Assembly: GCF_031085165.1 (NCBI RefSeq)
Contig: NZ_JAVHTY010000001.1
Span: 434,001-498,000, forward strand
Reading direction: 5' to 3'
Source: Pseudomonas sp. 102515
GTDB taxonomy: Bacteria > Pseudomonadota > Gammaproteobacteria > Pseudomonadales > Pseudomonadaceae
DNA length: 64,000 bases
Within the stretch, counting starts at the first letter, position 1. Each line of letters starts with the position of its first letter. The notes under the pieces are model-generated. The model was given only the letters and a program-made list of their open reading frames with translations, had not been told where the DNA came from and searched no databases. The position numbers and the translations under genes were made by a program. Shown here in pieces: positions 26,909 through 36,096 of this stretch.

Positions 26909-28221
26909 GCGGTGACCCGCCGCGAACCGGCCAGCCGCGTCAGCCCATAGAGCGCCACGCCCACCAGCAGCATCAGCCCGGCGCGCCACCAGGTCGCGGC
27001 GCCCTGCTGGGCCAGCAGCAGGGCACAGGAACCCAGGGCCAGCACCGGAAAGAGCCAGTGCACCCGGAAATGCGCGTGCTCGACCCGGTCGCGCTTGAGC
27101 ACCAGCACCGCCAGGTTGGTGCTGATGAACACCACCAGGAGCAGCAGCACCACGGTTTCGGCGAGTACATCCAGGGTACTGGTATAGGTCAGGGCGATGG
27201 CCACCGCGGTGGTGGCGAGGATGGCGATCCCGGGGGTCTGCCGCCGCGGCAGTACTCGGCCGAGCACCGCTGGCAGCAGGCCCTGGCGGGCCATGCCATA
27301 GGCCAGGCGGCTGGCCATGATCATGGTCAGCAGCGCGCCATTGGCCACCGCGATCAGCGCGATGACGGCGAACAGGCGAGTCGGCACACCCAGCCCCGAG
27401 GCGCCGAGCACGTCCATCAGCGGTGCGCCCGAAGCCTTGAGCTGGTCGACCGGCAGCACCAGGGCGGCGCCGGCGCCCACCAGCATGTAGACGAGGCCGG
27501 CTATGACCAGGGCGCCGAACAGGGCGCGTGGATAGACTCGGCTGACGTCGCGCACCTCCTCGGCCAGATTGGCCGAGGTCTCGAAGCCGACGAAGGAATA
27601 GAAGGCCAGCAGCGAGGCGCTGAGAATGGCCACGGTCGCCGAGGGCGCATCCACCTCCAGCAGCCGCGCCGGTTCGCCCTGCCCCTGGGCGACGAACCAG
27701 GCGGCCGCGGCGATGACGATCACCAGGCCCGACAACTCGACCAGGGTCATCACCAGATTCACCGACAGCGATTCCTTGATGCCCCGGGCGTTGAGCAGGC
27801 CGATGAGCACCAGGAAGGCCAGGCAGACCCAACTGGCCGGCCAGGGCACCAGCGCCTGCAGATAGCCACCGGCAAAGGCCACCGCCAGGCCTGCGGCACT
27901 CGTGACCCCGGCGGCCAGCATCGAGAAGCCCACCAGAAAGGACAGCCAGGGTCGCCCGAAGGCGCGTTCGGCGAAGACCGCCGCGCCCCCCGCCCTGGGG
28001 TACTTGGTGACCAGCTCGGCATAGGAAGCCGCGGTCAGCAGGGCGAACAGCAAGGCAACTAGCAAGGGGGCCCAGATGGCGCCGCCGACCCGCCCGGCGA
28101 TGGTGCCCGCCAGGGCATAGACCCCGGCGCCGAGCACGTCGCCGAGAATGAAGAACAGCAGCATGGGCAGGGTGATGGCGCGGTTGAGCGTAGCGGTTGC
28201 AGGAGAGGATTCCGTGGCCAT
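26905..28221 (-). CDS. APC family amino-acid permease
   Basis: A 438-residue inner-membrane carrier with about 12 helices. The first helix has FFILGDVLGAGVYALAG, the G-[AS]-G unwound motif of APC transporters, followed by YAELVTKYPRAGGAAVFAERAFG, characteristic of amino-acid permeases. GFETSANLAEEV on helix 6 also fits. AAGGAG nine bases before the ATG at 28221 fixes the start; an upstream ATG is rejected. The gene lies alone between two hybrid kinases. The amino-acid specificity is not evident; cationic amino-acid-type carriers are closest in style. Confidence 0.88.
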   Translation of the reverse strand: MATESSPATATLNRAITLPMLLFFILGDVLGAGVYALAGTIAGRVGGAIWAPLLVALLFALLTAASYAELVTKYPRAGGAAVFAERAFGRPWLSFLVGFSMLAAGVTSAAGLAVAFAGGYLQALVPWPASWVCLAFLVLIGLLNARGIKESLSVNLVMTLVELSGLVIVIAAAAWFVAQGQGEPARLLEVDAPSATVAILSASLLAFYSFVGFETSANLAEEVRDVSRVYPRALFGALVIAGLVYMLVGAGAALVLPVDQLKASGAPLMDVLGASGLGVPTRLFAVIALIAVANGALLTMIMASRLAYGMARQGLLPAVLGRVLPRRQTPGIAILATTAVAIALTYTSTLDVLAETVVLLLLVVFISTNLAVLVLKRDRVEHAHFRVHWLFPVLALGSCALLLAQQGAATWWRAGLMLLVGVALYGLTRLAGSRRVTA

Positions 28222-28391
28222 GCGCGTGGTGCTCCTTGAACGGTCTGGGGACGGGCGCGGGCCCTTGCCGGGTCCGCCGCGTGCAACCGTAGAGAGCCCG
28301 GGCAGCGACCGGGTTCCAGCGCCTGACCGTTCATCCACCCGCCCCCACGGGCGTCAGCGATGGCGTGGAGCTATCGAACATCCAGGTTGGA

Positions 28392-28530
28392 GGACGTCCG
28401 CCGCTGCGCTTGCGGCCGTCTAGGGCGGGAGCCCGCGCGGGGGTACCGTTCCGCTGGTATCCAGCGGCCCTGCCCGGTCGCCGGCGAGCCACGGCTCCCT
28501 GCCCTTTGCCGATCAGCGGCAGGGCCTTTT
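28392..28530 (+). ncRNA. Candidate structured small RNA or leader with terminator
   Basis: The 392-bp gap 28222-28613 between the divergent permease and kinase genes codes for nothing I recognise but holds a row of hairpins on the plus strand. These are GGACGTCC (28392-28399), GGGC-GGGA-GCCC (28423-28434), CCGCTGG-TAT-CCAGCGG (28451-28467), and a terminator-like stem CCCTGCC/GGCAGGG (28497-28503, 28518-28524) followed by CCTTTT. A terminator here has no upstream protein gene to serve. No promoter is clear. G+C-rich DNA forms small hairpins by chance, so this is tentative. Confidence 0.35.
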
Positions 28531-28613
28531 CGGGCTGGCGGACGCTTGCCACACTCTGCGATTTCTCGCGGTCGAACGACCCCGAGATCCATTCCTCGAG
28601 GATGCCCAGCAAG

Positions 28614-31523
28614 ATGAGTGAGGGACCCCTGGCCACGCTGACCCGCGCCGAACTCGAAGCCGAGGTGCTGCGCCTGCGCGCCGCCTTGCAGGAGGCCCCG
28701 CCGGATGAAGACGCCGCCCGCCGACCCAGCAAGGCACGCAGCCGCGCCGTGCTGGAAAGCACCACCGAGTTCGCCATCGTGGTCTGCGACCGTGAGGGGC
28801 TCATCACTGACTGGAATCCGGGCGCCGAGCAGGTCATGGGCTGGACCGCCGAGGAGATAATCGGCCAGGACGCCGCGCGCTTCTTTACGCCTGAAGACCG
28901 TGCCAACCGTCGTGCCGAGTACGAAATGGCCAAGGCGCTGCGGGACGGCAGCGCCATGGACGAGCGCTGGCACCTGCGCAAGGACGGCCAGCGCTTCTGG
29001 GCCTCGGGCGAGATGATGGCCCTGACCGACGACGACGGCGAGCACCTGGGTTTCGTCAAGATCCTGCGCGATCGTACCGTCGAACACCTGGCGGGCCTGG
29101 CGCTCAAGGAAACCCAGGAACGCTACCGCCTGGTGGCCGAAGCCACCAACGACGCCATCTGGGACTGGGACTTCAACACCGGCCAGGTGCGCTGGAACGA
29201 AGCCTTGACCGCGGCCTATGGCCACGCCCCTGAAGCGGTGGACTCTACCGGCAGCTGGTGGCTCGCGCAGATCCATCCGGATGACCGTACGCGGATCGAC
29301 GCCTCCATCCATGGGGTGATCGATGGCGACGGCCTGGTCTGGACGGACGAATACCGCTTTCTGCGTGCGGATGGCTCCTATGCGCTGGTGTTGGACCGCG
29401 GTCGGGTGATCCGTGATGTCTACGGCCGCCCGACACGGATGATCGGTGCCATGCTGGACATGAGCCAGCTGCAGACGGCCGAAACCGCCCTGCGCAAGAG
29501 CGAGGAGCGCTTTCGCGCCATCATCGAGACCATCGGCTCGGCCTTCGCCATCGTCCAGGTCAAGTTCGATGCCGACGACCAGCCGATCGACTACCGCTTC
29601 CTGGAGGCCAATCCGGCCTTCGAACGCCAGGCCGGGGTCAACCTGCGCGGCAAGTGGGTGACCGAATTCGCTCCCAACCTGGAGCAGTTCTGGTTCGACA
29701 CCTATGGCCATGTGGCCAAGACCGGCGAGCCGGCCACCTTCGAGAACTACGCCAACACCTTCGAACGCTGGTTCGACGTGCGCGCCGTACGGGTCGGCGA
29801 TCCGGACGAGCGCCAGATCGCCATCCTCTTCAGCGACGTGACCGAGCGGCGCAATGCCGAGGAACGGCTGCGCATCAGCGAGGCACTGGCGCGGGAAAAC
29901 ATCGAGCGGGTGCAGCTGGCGCTTTCCGCCGGCGCCATCATCGGCACCTGGCACTGGGACCTGCCGACCGACAGATTCACCGTGGACGAAGCCTTCGCCA
30001 CGGTCTTCGGCCTCGATCCGCAGCTGGGCCGCGAGGGCCTGAGCCTGGCGCAGGTGGTCACCAACGTCCATCCCGATGACAAGGAGGGCCTCGCCCGGGC
30101 CATCGAGGTGGTGATCGCCCAGGCCGGTTCCTTCGCCCATCAGTACCGGGTGCGCCGGGCCGACGGCCACTACTACTGGATCGAGGCCAACGGCCGGGTC
30201 GACCATGCCGCCGACGGGACGCCGCTGCGCTTTCCCGGCGTGCTCATCGACGTCGAGGAGCGGCGCGCCATCGAAGCCGAGCGCGACAAGGCCCTGGCCG
30301 CCCTGCGCACCCTCAACGACACCCTGGAGGTGCGCGTGGCCGAGCGCTCGGCCGAGCTGATGCAGGCGGAGGAAAAGCTGCGCCAGTCGCAGAAGATGGA
30401 AGCCGTCGGCCAGCTCACCGGCGGTCTCGCCCACGACTTCAACAACCTGCTGGCCGGTATCTCCGGGGCGCTGGAACTGATGGAGACGCGCATCGCCCAG
30501 GGTCGTCTGCGCGAACTCGATCGCTATCTGGCGGCCGCCCAGGGCGCGGCCAAGCGCGCCGCCGCCCTCACCCACCGACTGCTGGCCTTTTCCCGGCGCC
30601 AGACCCTGGCGCCTCGGCCGGTGGACGTCAACCAGCTGATCGATGGCCTCACCGAACTCATCCAGCGCACCGTCGGCCCGGGCATCCAGGTCGAGACCGT
30701 GGGCGCCGCGGGTCTCTGGCCGGCGCTGGTCGACCCCAGCCAGCTGGAAAACTCCCTGCTCAATCTCTGCATCAATGCCCGCGACGCCATGCCCGAGGGT
30801 GGTCGCATCACCATCGAGACCGCCAATCGCTGGATGGATCGCGAGACCGCCCGCGCCCAGGACCTGCCGGAAGGCCAGTACCTGTCGCTGTGCGTGACGG
30901 ATACCGGGGTGGGCATCCCGCCGGAGGTCGCGGGCCGGGTGTTCGAGCCCTTCTTCACCACCAAGCCCATCGGCCAGGGCACCGGCCTCGGCCTGTCGAT
31001 GATCTATGGCTTCGCGCGCCAGTCGGGCGGTCAGGTGCGGCTCTACTCCGAAGTCGGCCAGGGCACCACCCTGTGCATCTATCTGCCGCGGTATCTGGGC
31101 GAGGCACCGGCCGATGAAGACCTGGCCACGCGCCTCGACATGGCCGGCAGCGCCCAGGGCGAAACGGTGCTCATCGTCGACGACGAGCCGACGGTGCGGA
31201 TGCTCGTGGTGGATATCCTCGAAGACCTCGGCTACGCGGTGATCGAAGCCGCCGACAGCCTCACCGGCCTGAAGATCCTGCAATCCGATGTGCACCTGGA
31301 CCTGCTGATCACCGACGTGGGCCTGCCCGGTGGCATGAACGGCCGGCAGATGGCCGAGGCGGGTCGGCAGTCACGCCCGGGGCTCAGGACCCTGTTCATC
31401 ACCGGCTATGCCGAGAACGCCGCCATCGGCAATGGCCATCTGGACCCCGGCATGGAGATCCTCACCAAGCCCTTCGCCGTGGACAGTCTGACAGCACGGG
31501 TGCGCGAGATGATGGGCGGCTAG
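28614..31523 (+). CDS. Multi-PAS cytoplasmic hybrid histidine kinase
   Basis: A 969-residue soluble hybrid kinase with no membrane segment. Four PAS/PAC units occupy about residues 40-165, 170-290, 295-415 and 430-555. The first has [27 protein letters not shown] in pieces such as [21 protein letters not shown] coiled linker leads to HisKA with [13 protein letters not shown] (His 607), HATPase with [20 protein letters not shown], and a receiver with Asp 901 in ITDVGLPGG. This architecture often senses light, redox or small ligands. The ATG at 28614 gives better ribosome-binding spacing than 28602. It converges on the porin gene after 9 bp. Confidence 0.88.
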   Translation: MSEGPLATLTRAELEAEVLRLRAALQEAPPDEDAARRPSKARSRAVLESTTEFAIVVCDREGLITDWNPGAEQVMGWTAEEIIGQDAARFFTPEDRANRRAEYEMAKALRDGSAMDERWHLRKDGQRFWASGEMMALTDDDGEHLGFVKILRDRTVEHLAGLALKETQERYRLVAEATNDAIWDWDFNTGQVRWNEALTAAYGHAPEAVDSTGSWWLAQIHPDDRTRIDASIHGVIDGDGLVWTDEYRFLRADGSYALVLDRGRVIRDVYGRPTRMIGAMLDMSQLQTAETALRKSEERFRAIIETIGSAFAIVQVKFDADDQPIDYRFLEANPAFERQAGVNLRGKWVTEFAPNLEQFWFDTYGHVAKTGEPATFENYANTFERWFDVRAVRVGDPDERQIAILFSDVTERRNAEERLRISEALARENIERVQLALSAGAIIGTWHWDLPTDRFTVDEAFATVFGLDPQLGREGLSLAQVVTNVHPDDKEGLARAIEVVIAQAGSFAHQYRVRRADGHYYWIEANGRVDHAADGTPLRFPGVLIDVEERRAIEAERDKALAALRTLNDTLEVRVAERSAELMQAEEKLRQSQKMEAVGQLTGGLAHDFNNLLAGISGALELMETRIAQGRLRELDRYLAAAQGAAKRAAALTHRLLAFSRRQTLAPRPVDVNQLIDGLTELIQRTVGPGIQVETVGAAGLWPALVDPSQLENSLLNLCINARDAMPEGGRITIETANRWMDRETARAQDLPEGQYLSLCVTDTGVGIPPEVAGRVFEPFFTTKPIGQGTGLGLSMIYGFARQSGGQVRLYSEVGQGTTLCIYLPRYLGEAPADEDLATRLDMAGSAQGETVLIVDDEPTVRMLVVDILEDLGYAVIEAADSLTGLKILQSDVHLDLLITDVGLPGGMNGRQMAEAGRQSRPGLRTLFITGYAENAAIGNGHLDPGMEILTKPFAVDSLTARVREMMGG

Positions 31524-31532
31524 CATGTCCCG

Positions 31533-32465
31533 CTAGAAGCTCGCGCCGATCTTCAGCGCCACCGTATAGCCCTCCGCCCGGTTGCGCGTCTCGAATTCCT
31601 TGTAGGCGTGCAGCCAGATGGCCGGCAGCCCCGAAGTGGGGTCGAAGAAGCTGAGCGCCGGGCCCAGCGCCAGGGTCCGGGCGCGATTGCCGCGGGTCAG
31701 GCCGGGAGCGTCGTCGTCGCTGAGCTGGCGGTAGTAGTAGCCGCCCAGCCCCGCCGTCCAGGGGCCGAAGTGCTGGCCGAGGGCGAATTCATGGCGGTAC
31801 TCCACCCCGCTGCGGTAGTCGGTGGCCGCGTTGCGCGCATTGATGTCGACCTGGAAGCTGGACGACAGCTCCAGCCCGCTCGGGCTGATGTAGCTGGCGT
31901 TGAAGATCGGCGAGACCGTCCAGTGGTTGGTCCCGGGACTGACCAGGCGATTCTTGTCGTAGTCGCCGGTGGGCGCCTGGATCGACAGCTGGGTATTGAT
32001 GCCGACGCCGGGCGCCGGCTCCCAGGCGAGGATCAGCGGGATCAGCTGCAAATCGGCCGGGCGGAACAACTCGGCGCGGTCGCCGGACACCCGCTGCCCA
32101 CCGGCGTTGATGCCGAGGTCGGCATCCATGCGAAAGAACACCGAGACGGCGCCGAAACCGTAGCGCGCACCGAACAGCTGTTGGTCGGTCATGCGCAGAT
32201 AGGCCAGGCCGATGGCCAGGACGTTGATGTTGAAATCGTTGCCATCGTCCTTGCCATGGCTGTCCTTGATCACCCGGGCCTGGTAGTCGCTGAAGCGCAT
32301 GCCGACCGTACCGACGGGGGTCGACGGCGGCATGAAGCCGGCGCCGAAGTCCTGCACGCCGGCCGCGGTGGTCGGCATGCCCTTCTCGGTGGCGTGGGTG
32401 GTGGCGACCAACGCCACGAGTGACAGGATAGAGGCACGGGTCAGCATTCCGGGCAGGGACGGCAT
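31533..32465 (-). CDS. Outer-membrane transporter of the phenol-degradation (MetA) porin family
   Basis: A 310-residue protein with a signal peptide (ASILSLVALVATTHA, cleavage near residue 26) and about a dozen amphipathic beta-strands ending in the C-terminal Phe (VALKIGASF) of outer-membrane barrels. Segments such as AGFMPPSTPVGTVGMRFSDY, NFN-type strands and LSIQAPTGDYDKN match the SphA/MetA-pathway porin family linked to uptake of hydrophobic or aromatic compounds. GAGGA precedes the ATG at 32465. It lies 87 bp downstream of a LuxR-type gene on the same strand, opposite an esterase gene, suggesting import of an ester or aromatic substrate. Confidence 0.85.
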   Translation of the reverse strand: MPSLPGMLTRASILSLVALVATTHATEKGMPTTAAGVQDFGAGFMPPSTPVGTVGMRFSDYQARVIKDSHGKDDGNDFNINVLAIGLAYLRMTDQQLFGARYGFGAVSVFFRMDADLGINAGGQRVSGDRAELFRPADLQLIPLILAWEPAPGVGINTQLSIQAPTGDYDKNRLVSPGTNHWTVSPIFNASYISPSGLELSSSFQVDINARNAATDYRSGVEYRHEFALGQHFGPWTAGLGGYYYRQLSDDDAPGLTRGNRARTLALGPALSFFDPTSGLPAIWLHAYKEFETRNRAEGYTVALKIGASF

Positions 32466-32552
32466 GGCGGGATTCCTCAGGGCTTTCGAGCGGACGAGCG
32501 AGGCCTCACCGGGCGCGCGAGGCGCTCGGTCTTGGCGTAGGGTCAGGGGGGA

Positions 32553-33545
32553 TCAGTCCGGCGCGGCGGCGACCCGTTGCGCGATCTGCGCCTTGCGGTT
32601 GACGCCGAGCTTCTCGTAGATGCGCCTCAGGTGATGGCGGACCGTGGCCGGCGCCATGCCCAGGTTGCGGGCGACTTCCTTGTAGGTCTGGCCCAGGGCG
32701 AAGCACTGAGCCACTTCCAGTTCGCGGGCACTGAGGCGCTCCGCCGAGCTGCGTCGGCGCGCCTTGAGCAGCAGCAGATCGCCCAGCGGCTGGGCATCGA
32801 GTTGCAGGGTGCGGCCCTGATAGGGGCCGTGGGGATCACAGGCGGTCGGCAGGCGATTGCCCTGCCAGCCGTCCCACTCTGCCGCCAGGAGGGCGGCGAA
32901 GCCGGGCTCCATGGACAGCAGCACGCCATAGCGATCGCACACCGCCAGGGCGAGTTCGTCGAAGCTGCCCTGGCTGTCCCTCAGGATCGCCAGGGTACGC
33001 AGGCAACTCTCGCGCTCGGCATGCAGCAGGTGCGGCATCAGCCACTCCACCAGCTGGCATTCCAGGGGGGTGAAGGGCGTGGCGGGATCGTCGCGGAACA
33101 GCGTGAGGTGCACGCCCAGGCGGGTGTGGTCATCGGTGAGCACGATGCGCAGGCCGTGTGCCAGGCCATGACGCTGCCCCAGGGCGGCCAGGGTCGGCGC
33201 GGCCGTCGCGGCCCGGCAGTCGAACACCTGGCAGCGGCCCTGCACCAGATGCAGGGTGCCGAGGGCGCGGTCGTCGGCCTTGAGGGCATCCCACTCCCGG
33301 GTATAGCTGCTGGGCAGCCCCAGCAGGAAGGTGCTGTGTGCCACGGGAACCCCGTCGCGCCAGGCGGAGTTGCCCCACCAGGCCTTGTCGAAGGCGACCA
33401 GGCGCTGCAGTTGCGCCAGGGCCTGGGCATGGAATTCGGTGATGGCCCCGCCACGCAGGCGGGCTTGCAGCGCCAGGACGACCTGGCTGAAGCGCGCGAC
33501 CACCGCGCTGGGTACACTGCAGGAAACGACGGCTGACTGATCCAT
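32553..33545 (-). CDS. LuxR family transcriptional regulator (solo type)
   Basis: A 330-residue protein. The C-terminal 65 residues are a GerE-type helix-turn-helix: LSARELEVAQCFALGQTYKEVA, NLGMAPATVRHHLRRIYEKLGV, then NRKAQIA. The N-terminal 260 residues do not look like an acyl-homoserine-lactone or receiver domain; they contain FTPLECQLVEWLMPHL, as in a group of metabolic LuxR regulators. The start is the ATG at 33545. It lies upstream of the porin gene and divergent from the esterase gene, so it likely controls both. No cognate kinase or autoinducer synthase is near. Confidence 0.87.
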   Translation of the reverse strand: MDQSAVVSCSVPSAVVARFSQVVLALQARLRGGAITEFHAQALAQLQRLVAFDKAWWGNSAWRDGVPVAHSTFLLGLPSSYTREWDALKADDRALGTLHLVQGRCQVFDCRAATAAPTLAALGQRHGLAHGLRIVLTDDHTRLGVHLTLFRDDPATPFTPLECQLVEWLMPHLLHAERESCLRTLAILRDSQGSFDELALAVCDRYGVLLSMEPGFAALLAAEWDGWQGNRLPTACDPHGPYQGRTLQLDAQPLGDLLLLKARRRSSAERLSARELEVAQCFALGQTYKEVARNLGMAPATVRHHLRRIYEKLGVNRKAQIAQRVAAAPD

Positions 33546-33546
33546 G

Positions 33547-33578
33547 CTACCCCCATTGTTTTGATTGTCTTTGGGTAG
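33547..33578. promoter_or_regulatory. Inverted repeat upstream of luxR/esterase pair
   Basis: CTACCC (33547-33552) and GGGTAG (33573-33578) face each other across a 20-bp AT-rich spacer directly upstream of the LuxR-type start codon. A second hairpin, GGCCCC/GGGGCC, follows at 33585-33601. The position suits autoregulation or control of the divergent esterase gene. The rest of the 279-bp gap shows nothing else. Confidence 0.35.
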
Positions 33579-33824
33579 GATGCCGGCCCCCTGACGGGGC
33601 CTGGCTTGGGTCCGAGTCTACCGTACCGCTGCGGCGCGCCTATCGTTCAGATGCAGGATAGGCCGCCCTCTGCTACCCGCGCGTCCGCGCAACGGCCGCG
33701 CGCGAACCGGGGTCCAACGCGGGTCGCCATCGTTCATCTGATCGATAGACCCGCCCGTGACCTCCGGCGAGGCTGGCGGCGACCCGGCGTCCATCCTGGC
33801 GCCCGGGACCACAGGAGAAGCCCC

Positions 33825-34790
33825 ATGCCCGACGTCTTCGCGCGCCTCACTCCCGAGGTTGCCGGCCTGCTGGCGCAGCTGGCCGCCCACCCGCAGCCGC
33901 CGCTGGACAGCCTCACCCCGCAGCAGGCGCGCGCCGCCTATGTGCAGCTGAATCGCGCCCTCGGCCTGCCGCCGGCAGGGGTGACGCGGGTGGACGAGCT
34001 CAGCGCCCCCGGTCCCCTCGGCCCCATCCCGCTGCGCCTCTATCGGCCCTATGCGAAAGACGATCTTCCCCGCCCGCTGGTGGTCTATCTGCACGGCGGT
34101 GGCTGGGTGATCGGCGACCTGGACAGCCATGACTCGCTCTGCCGCCAGATCGCCCTGGGCACCGGCTATGCGGTGCTGGCGGTGCACTATGCCCTCGCCC
34201 CGGAACATCCGGCACCGGCGAGCCCTGACGACGTGCTGGCCGCCCTGCGGTGGCTGGCCGAGGCCGGCGGCGCCTTCCACCTGGATCTGCAACGGATCGC
34301 CGTAGCCGGCGACAGCGCTGGCGGCGGCCTGGCGGCCATGGCCGCGCTGCACCTGCGCGAAGGACCGCTCAGGCTCAAGGCCCAGGTGCTGATCTATCCC
34401 GGCGTCGACAACACGCCCCGAGCCTGGAATCACCCGTCGCGGATCGAGAACGCCGAGGTCCCGCCGCTGACCCGGCCGATGATGGATTACTTCTCCGGGA
34501 TGTACCTGCAGGCCGTGGACACCCGCGACCCGCGCGTCTCGCCGCTCTATGCCCCCTCCCACGCCAACCTGCCGCCGGCGCTGATCTTTGGCGGCGAATG
34601 CGACGCCCTGCGCGACGATGCCCGCCTTTATGCCCAGGCGCTGATCGGCGCCGGCAACGCCGTGGAGTACCACGAGCTGCCAGGCATGATCCATGGCTTC
34701 ATCGAGATGCTCGGGGTGCTGCCGAGTGTGCGCTGGACCCTGGCGCGGATGAACGCCTTCCTGCGCGAGCAGCTGCGGCAGGAGGCCTGA
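33825..34790 (+). CDS. Alpha/beta hydrolase, hormone-sensitive-lipase-type esterase
   Basis: A 321-residue esterase. HGGGWVIGD (residues 90-98) is the oxyanion-hole motif of the HSL family and GDSAGGG carries the nucleophile Ser 164. Asp in GGECDALRDD and His in MIHGF complete the triad. No signal peptide is present, so it acts in the cytoplasm on short acyl esters. AGGAGAAG before the ATG at 33825 supports that start over longer frames upstream. It is divergent from the LuxR-type regulator and porin, forming a likely ester uptake and hydrolysis module. Confidence 0.92.
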   Translation: MPDVFARLTPEVAGLLAQLAAHPQPPLDSLTPQQARAAYVQLNRALGLPPAGVTRVDELSAPGPLGPIPLRLYRPYAKDDLPRPLVVYLHGGGWVIGDLDSHDSLCRQIALGTGYAVLAVHYALAPEHPAPASPDDVLAALRWLAEAGGAFHLDLQRIAVAGDSAGGGLAAMAALHLREGPLRLKAQVLIYPGVDNTPRAWNHPSRIENAEVPPLTRPMMDYFSGMYLQAVDTRDPRVSPLYAPSHANLPPALIFGGECDALRDDARLYAQALIGAGNAVEYHELPGMIHGFIEMLGVLPSVRWTLARMNAFLREQLRQEA

Positions 34791-34805
34791 GTCCGGCCGC
34801 GCGGG

Positions 34806-36032
34806 TCAGGCCCGGCCGAACCAGTGCAGCACCAGGCGGTAGAGGTGCTGCGGCCAGCGCGACCACCAGCCGCCCTGCTCCACCGCCTCCAGGGCCACCA
34901 GCGGGCGGGTCTGCAGGATGCGCTCGCCCTCCACCAGCTCCAGGCGCCCGACCACGGCGCCCTGGGCGATGGGTGCCACCAGCGGCTCGTCCAGCACCAG
35001 CCGGCGCGCTGGCGGTTGCTGGCCCTTGGGGCGGGTCAGCACCACATCCTCGGTCACGCCCACCGGCAGGGCCGACTGTTCGCCCTCCCAGATCGCCGGG
35101 GTGCCCAGGGCGACACCGGTCCGATCGAGGGTCTGGTTCTCGAAGAAGCGATAGCCATAGGTCAGCAGCTTCTGGGTATCCGCCGCGCGGTTGTTGATCG
35201 AGTTGGAGCCGAACACCGCGGTGATCAGCCGGCGCCCGTCACGCCGTGCCGAGGTCACCATGCAATAGCCAGCCGCCTCGGTATGCCCGGTCTTGAGGCC
35301 GTCCACGCTGTGATCGCGCCAGAGCAGCAGATTGCGATTGGGCTGGCGGATGCCGTTCCAGGTGAAGTACTTCCTGGCATAGAGCTCATAGTAGGCCGAC
35401 TCGTCCTGGATAATGGCGCGCGCCAGCAGCGCCATGTCGTAGGGCGAGGAAAAGTGTTCGGGGTCGGGTAGCCCGGTGGGATTCATGAAGTGGCTGTCGT
35501 GCAGGCCCAGGCGCTGGGCCGTGGCGTTCATCAGGCTGGCGAAGCTCTCGTTGCTGCCCGCGATGTGCTCGGCCAGGGCCACGCTGGCGTCGTTGCCCGA
35601 ATCGATGACGATGCCCTGCAGGAGATCGTGCACCGACACCGGGGAGCGCGGATCGAGAAACATCCGCGAGCCCTCGGTGCGCCAGGCGTGCTCGCTGACG
35701 GTGACCTTGTCGTCGGCCTTGAGCTGGCCGGCCTGGATGTCACGGGTCGCCACATAGACGGTCATCAGCTTGGTCAGGCTGGCCGGCGGCAGGTGCTCGT
35801 GGGAATCCTCCTCGGCGATCACCTGGCCGGTGGTGGCATCCATCAACACCCAGGCCTTGGCCGAGAGTTGGGGCGGCGAGGGAATCAGCACATTGGCGGC
35901 GGGCGCAGTGGCGGGTACAGCGGCGGGCGCGGCCTCGACTTGGCCGAGCCAGGCGAGAGCCAGGGCGGCGAGGCCCAGTAGCAGGGGGTGTTTCACGAGC
36001 GACAGATCCGGTGTGGCAGTGGGGCCCGCCAT
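34806..36032 (-). CDS. dacC: D-alanyl-D-alanine carboxypeptidase (PBP5/6 type)
   Basis: A 408-residue penicillin-binding protein of the S11 family. A signal sequence (HPLLLGLAALALAWLGQVEA) leads to the periplasm. The active-site triad of motifs is intact: SLTK (Ser 85, Lys 88), SGN in IDSGNDAS, and KTG in DGLKTGHTE. The C-terminal domain ends in an amphipathic helix (WPQHLYRLVLHWF) suited to membrane attachment. It trims the terminal D-Ala of peptidoglycan stem peptides. The ATG at 36032 is used; a GTG at 35996 would give a shorter, equally good signal peptide. A 14-bp element shared with the aconitate-isomerase-like promoter lies just upstream. Confidence 0.88.
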   Translation of the reverse strand: MAGPTATPDLSLVKHPLLLGLAALALAWLGQVEAAPAAVPATAPAANVLIPSPPQLSAKAWVLMDATTGQVIAEEDSHEHLPPASLTKLMTVYVATRDIQAGQLKADDKVTVSEHAWRTEGSRMFLDPRSPVSVHDLLQGIVIDSGNDASVALAEHIAGSNESFASLMNATAQRLGLHDSHFMNPTGLPDPEHFSSPYDMALLARAIIQDESAYYELYARKYFTWNGIRQPNRNLLLWRDHSVDGLKTGHTEAAGYCMVTSARRDGRRLITAVFGSNSINNRAADTQKLLTYGYRFFENQTLDRTGVALGTPAIWEGEQSALPVGVTEDVVLTRPKGQQPPARRLVLDEPLVAPIAQGAVVGRLELVEGERILQTRPLVALEAVEQGGWWSRWPQHLYRLVLHWFGRA

Positions 36033-36070
36033 CCTGGGAGAGCCCTGCCCCGGTCTCAAATGAAGGAAAG

Positions 36071-36084
36071 TGAAGAAAAATTTA
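36071..36084 (-). promoter_or_regulatory. AT-rich 14-bp element, copy 1 (upstream of dacC)
   Basis: On the minus strand the sequence is TAAATTTTTCTTCA, identical to 38196-38209. It continues CTTTCCTTCATTT, making two CTTCA units 10 bp apart, as in OmpR-family tandem sites. It lies 38 bp before the dacC ATG and between dacC and the histidine kinase gene. Confidence 0.5.
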
Positions 36085-36096
36085 GGAAGGCGCGCC

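Noticed and set aside
28222-28613. A riboswitch controlling the amino-acid permease
   Set aside because: I compared the minus-strand leader with the guanidine, glycine and lysine types as I remember them and saw no matching core. The terminator faces the opposite strand.
28371-31295. A 974-codon minus-strand frame opposite the multi-PAS kinase
   Set aside because: It is an antisense shadow of the kinase: no domain, His/Gly/Val-rich composition, no ribosome-binding site.
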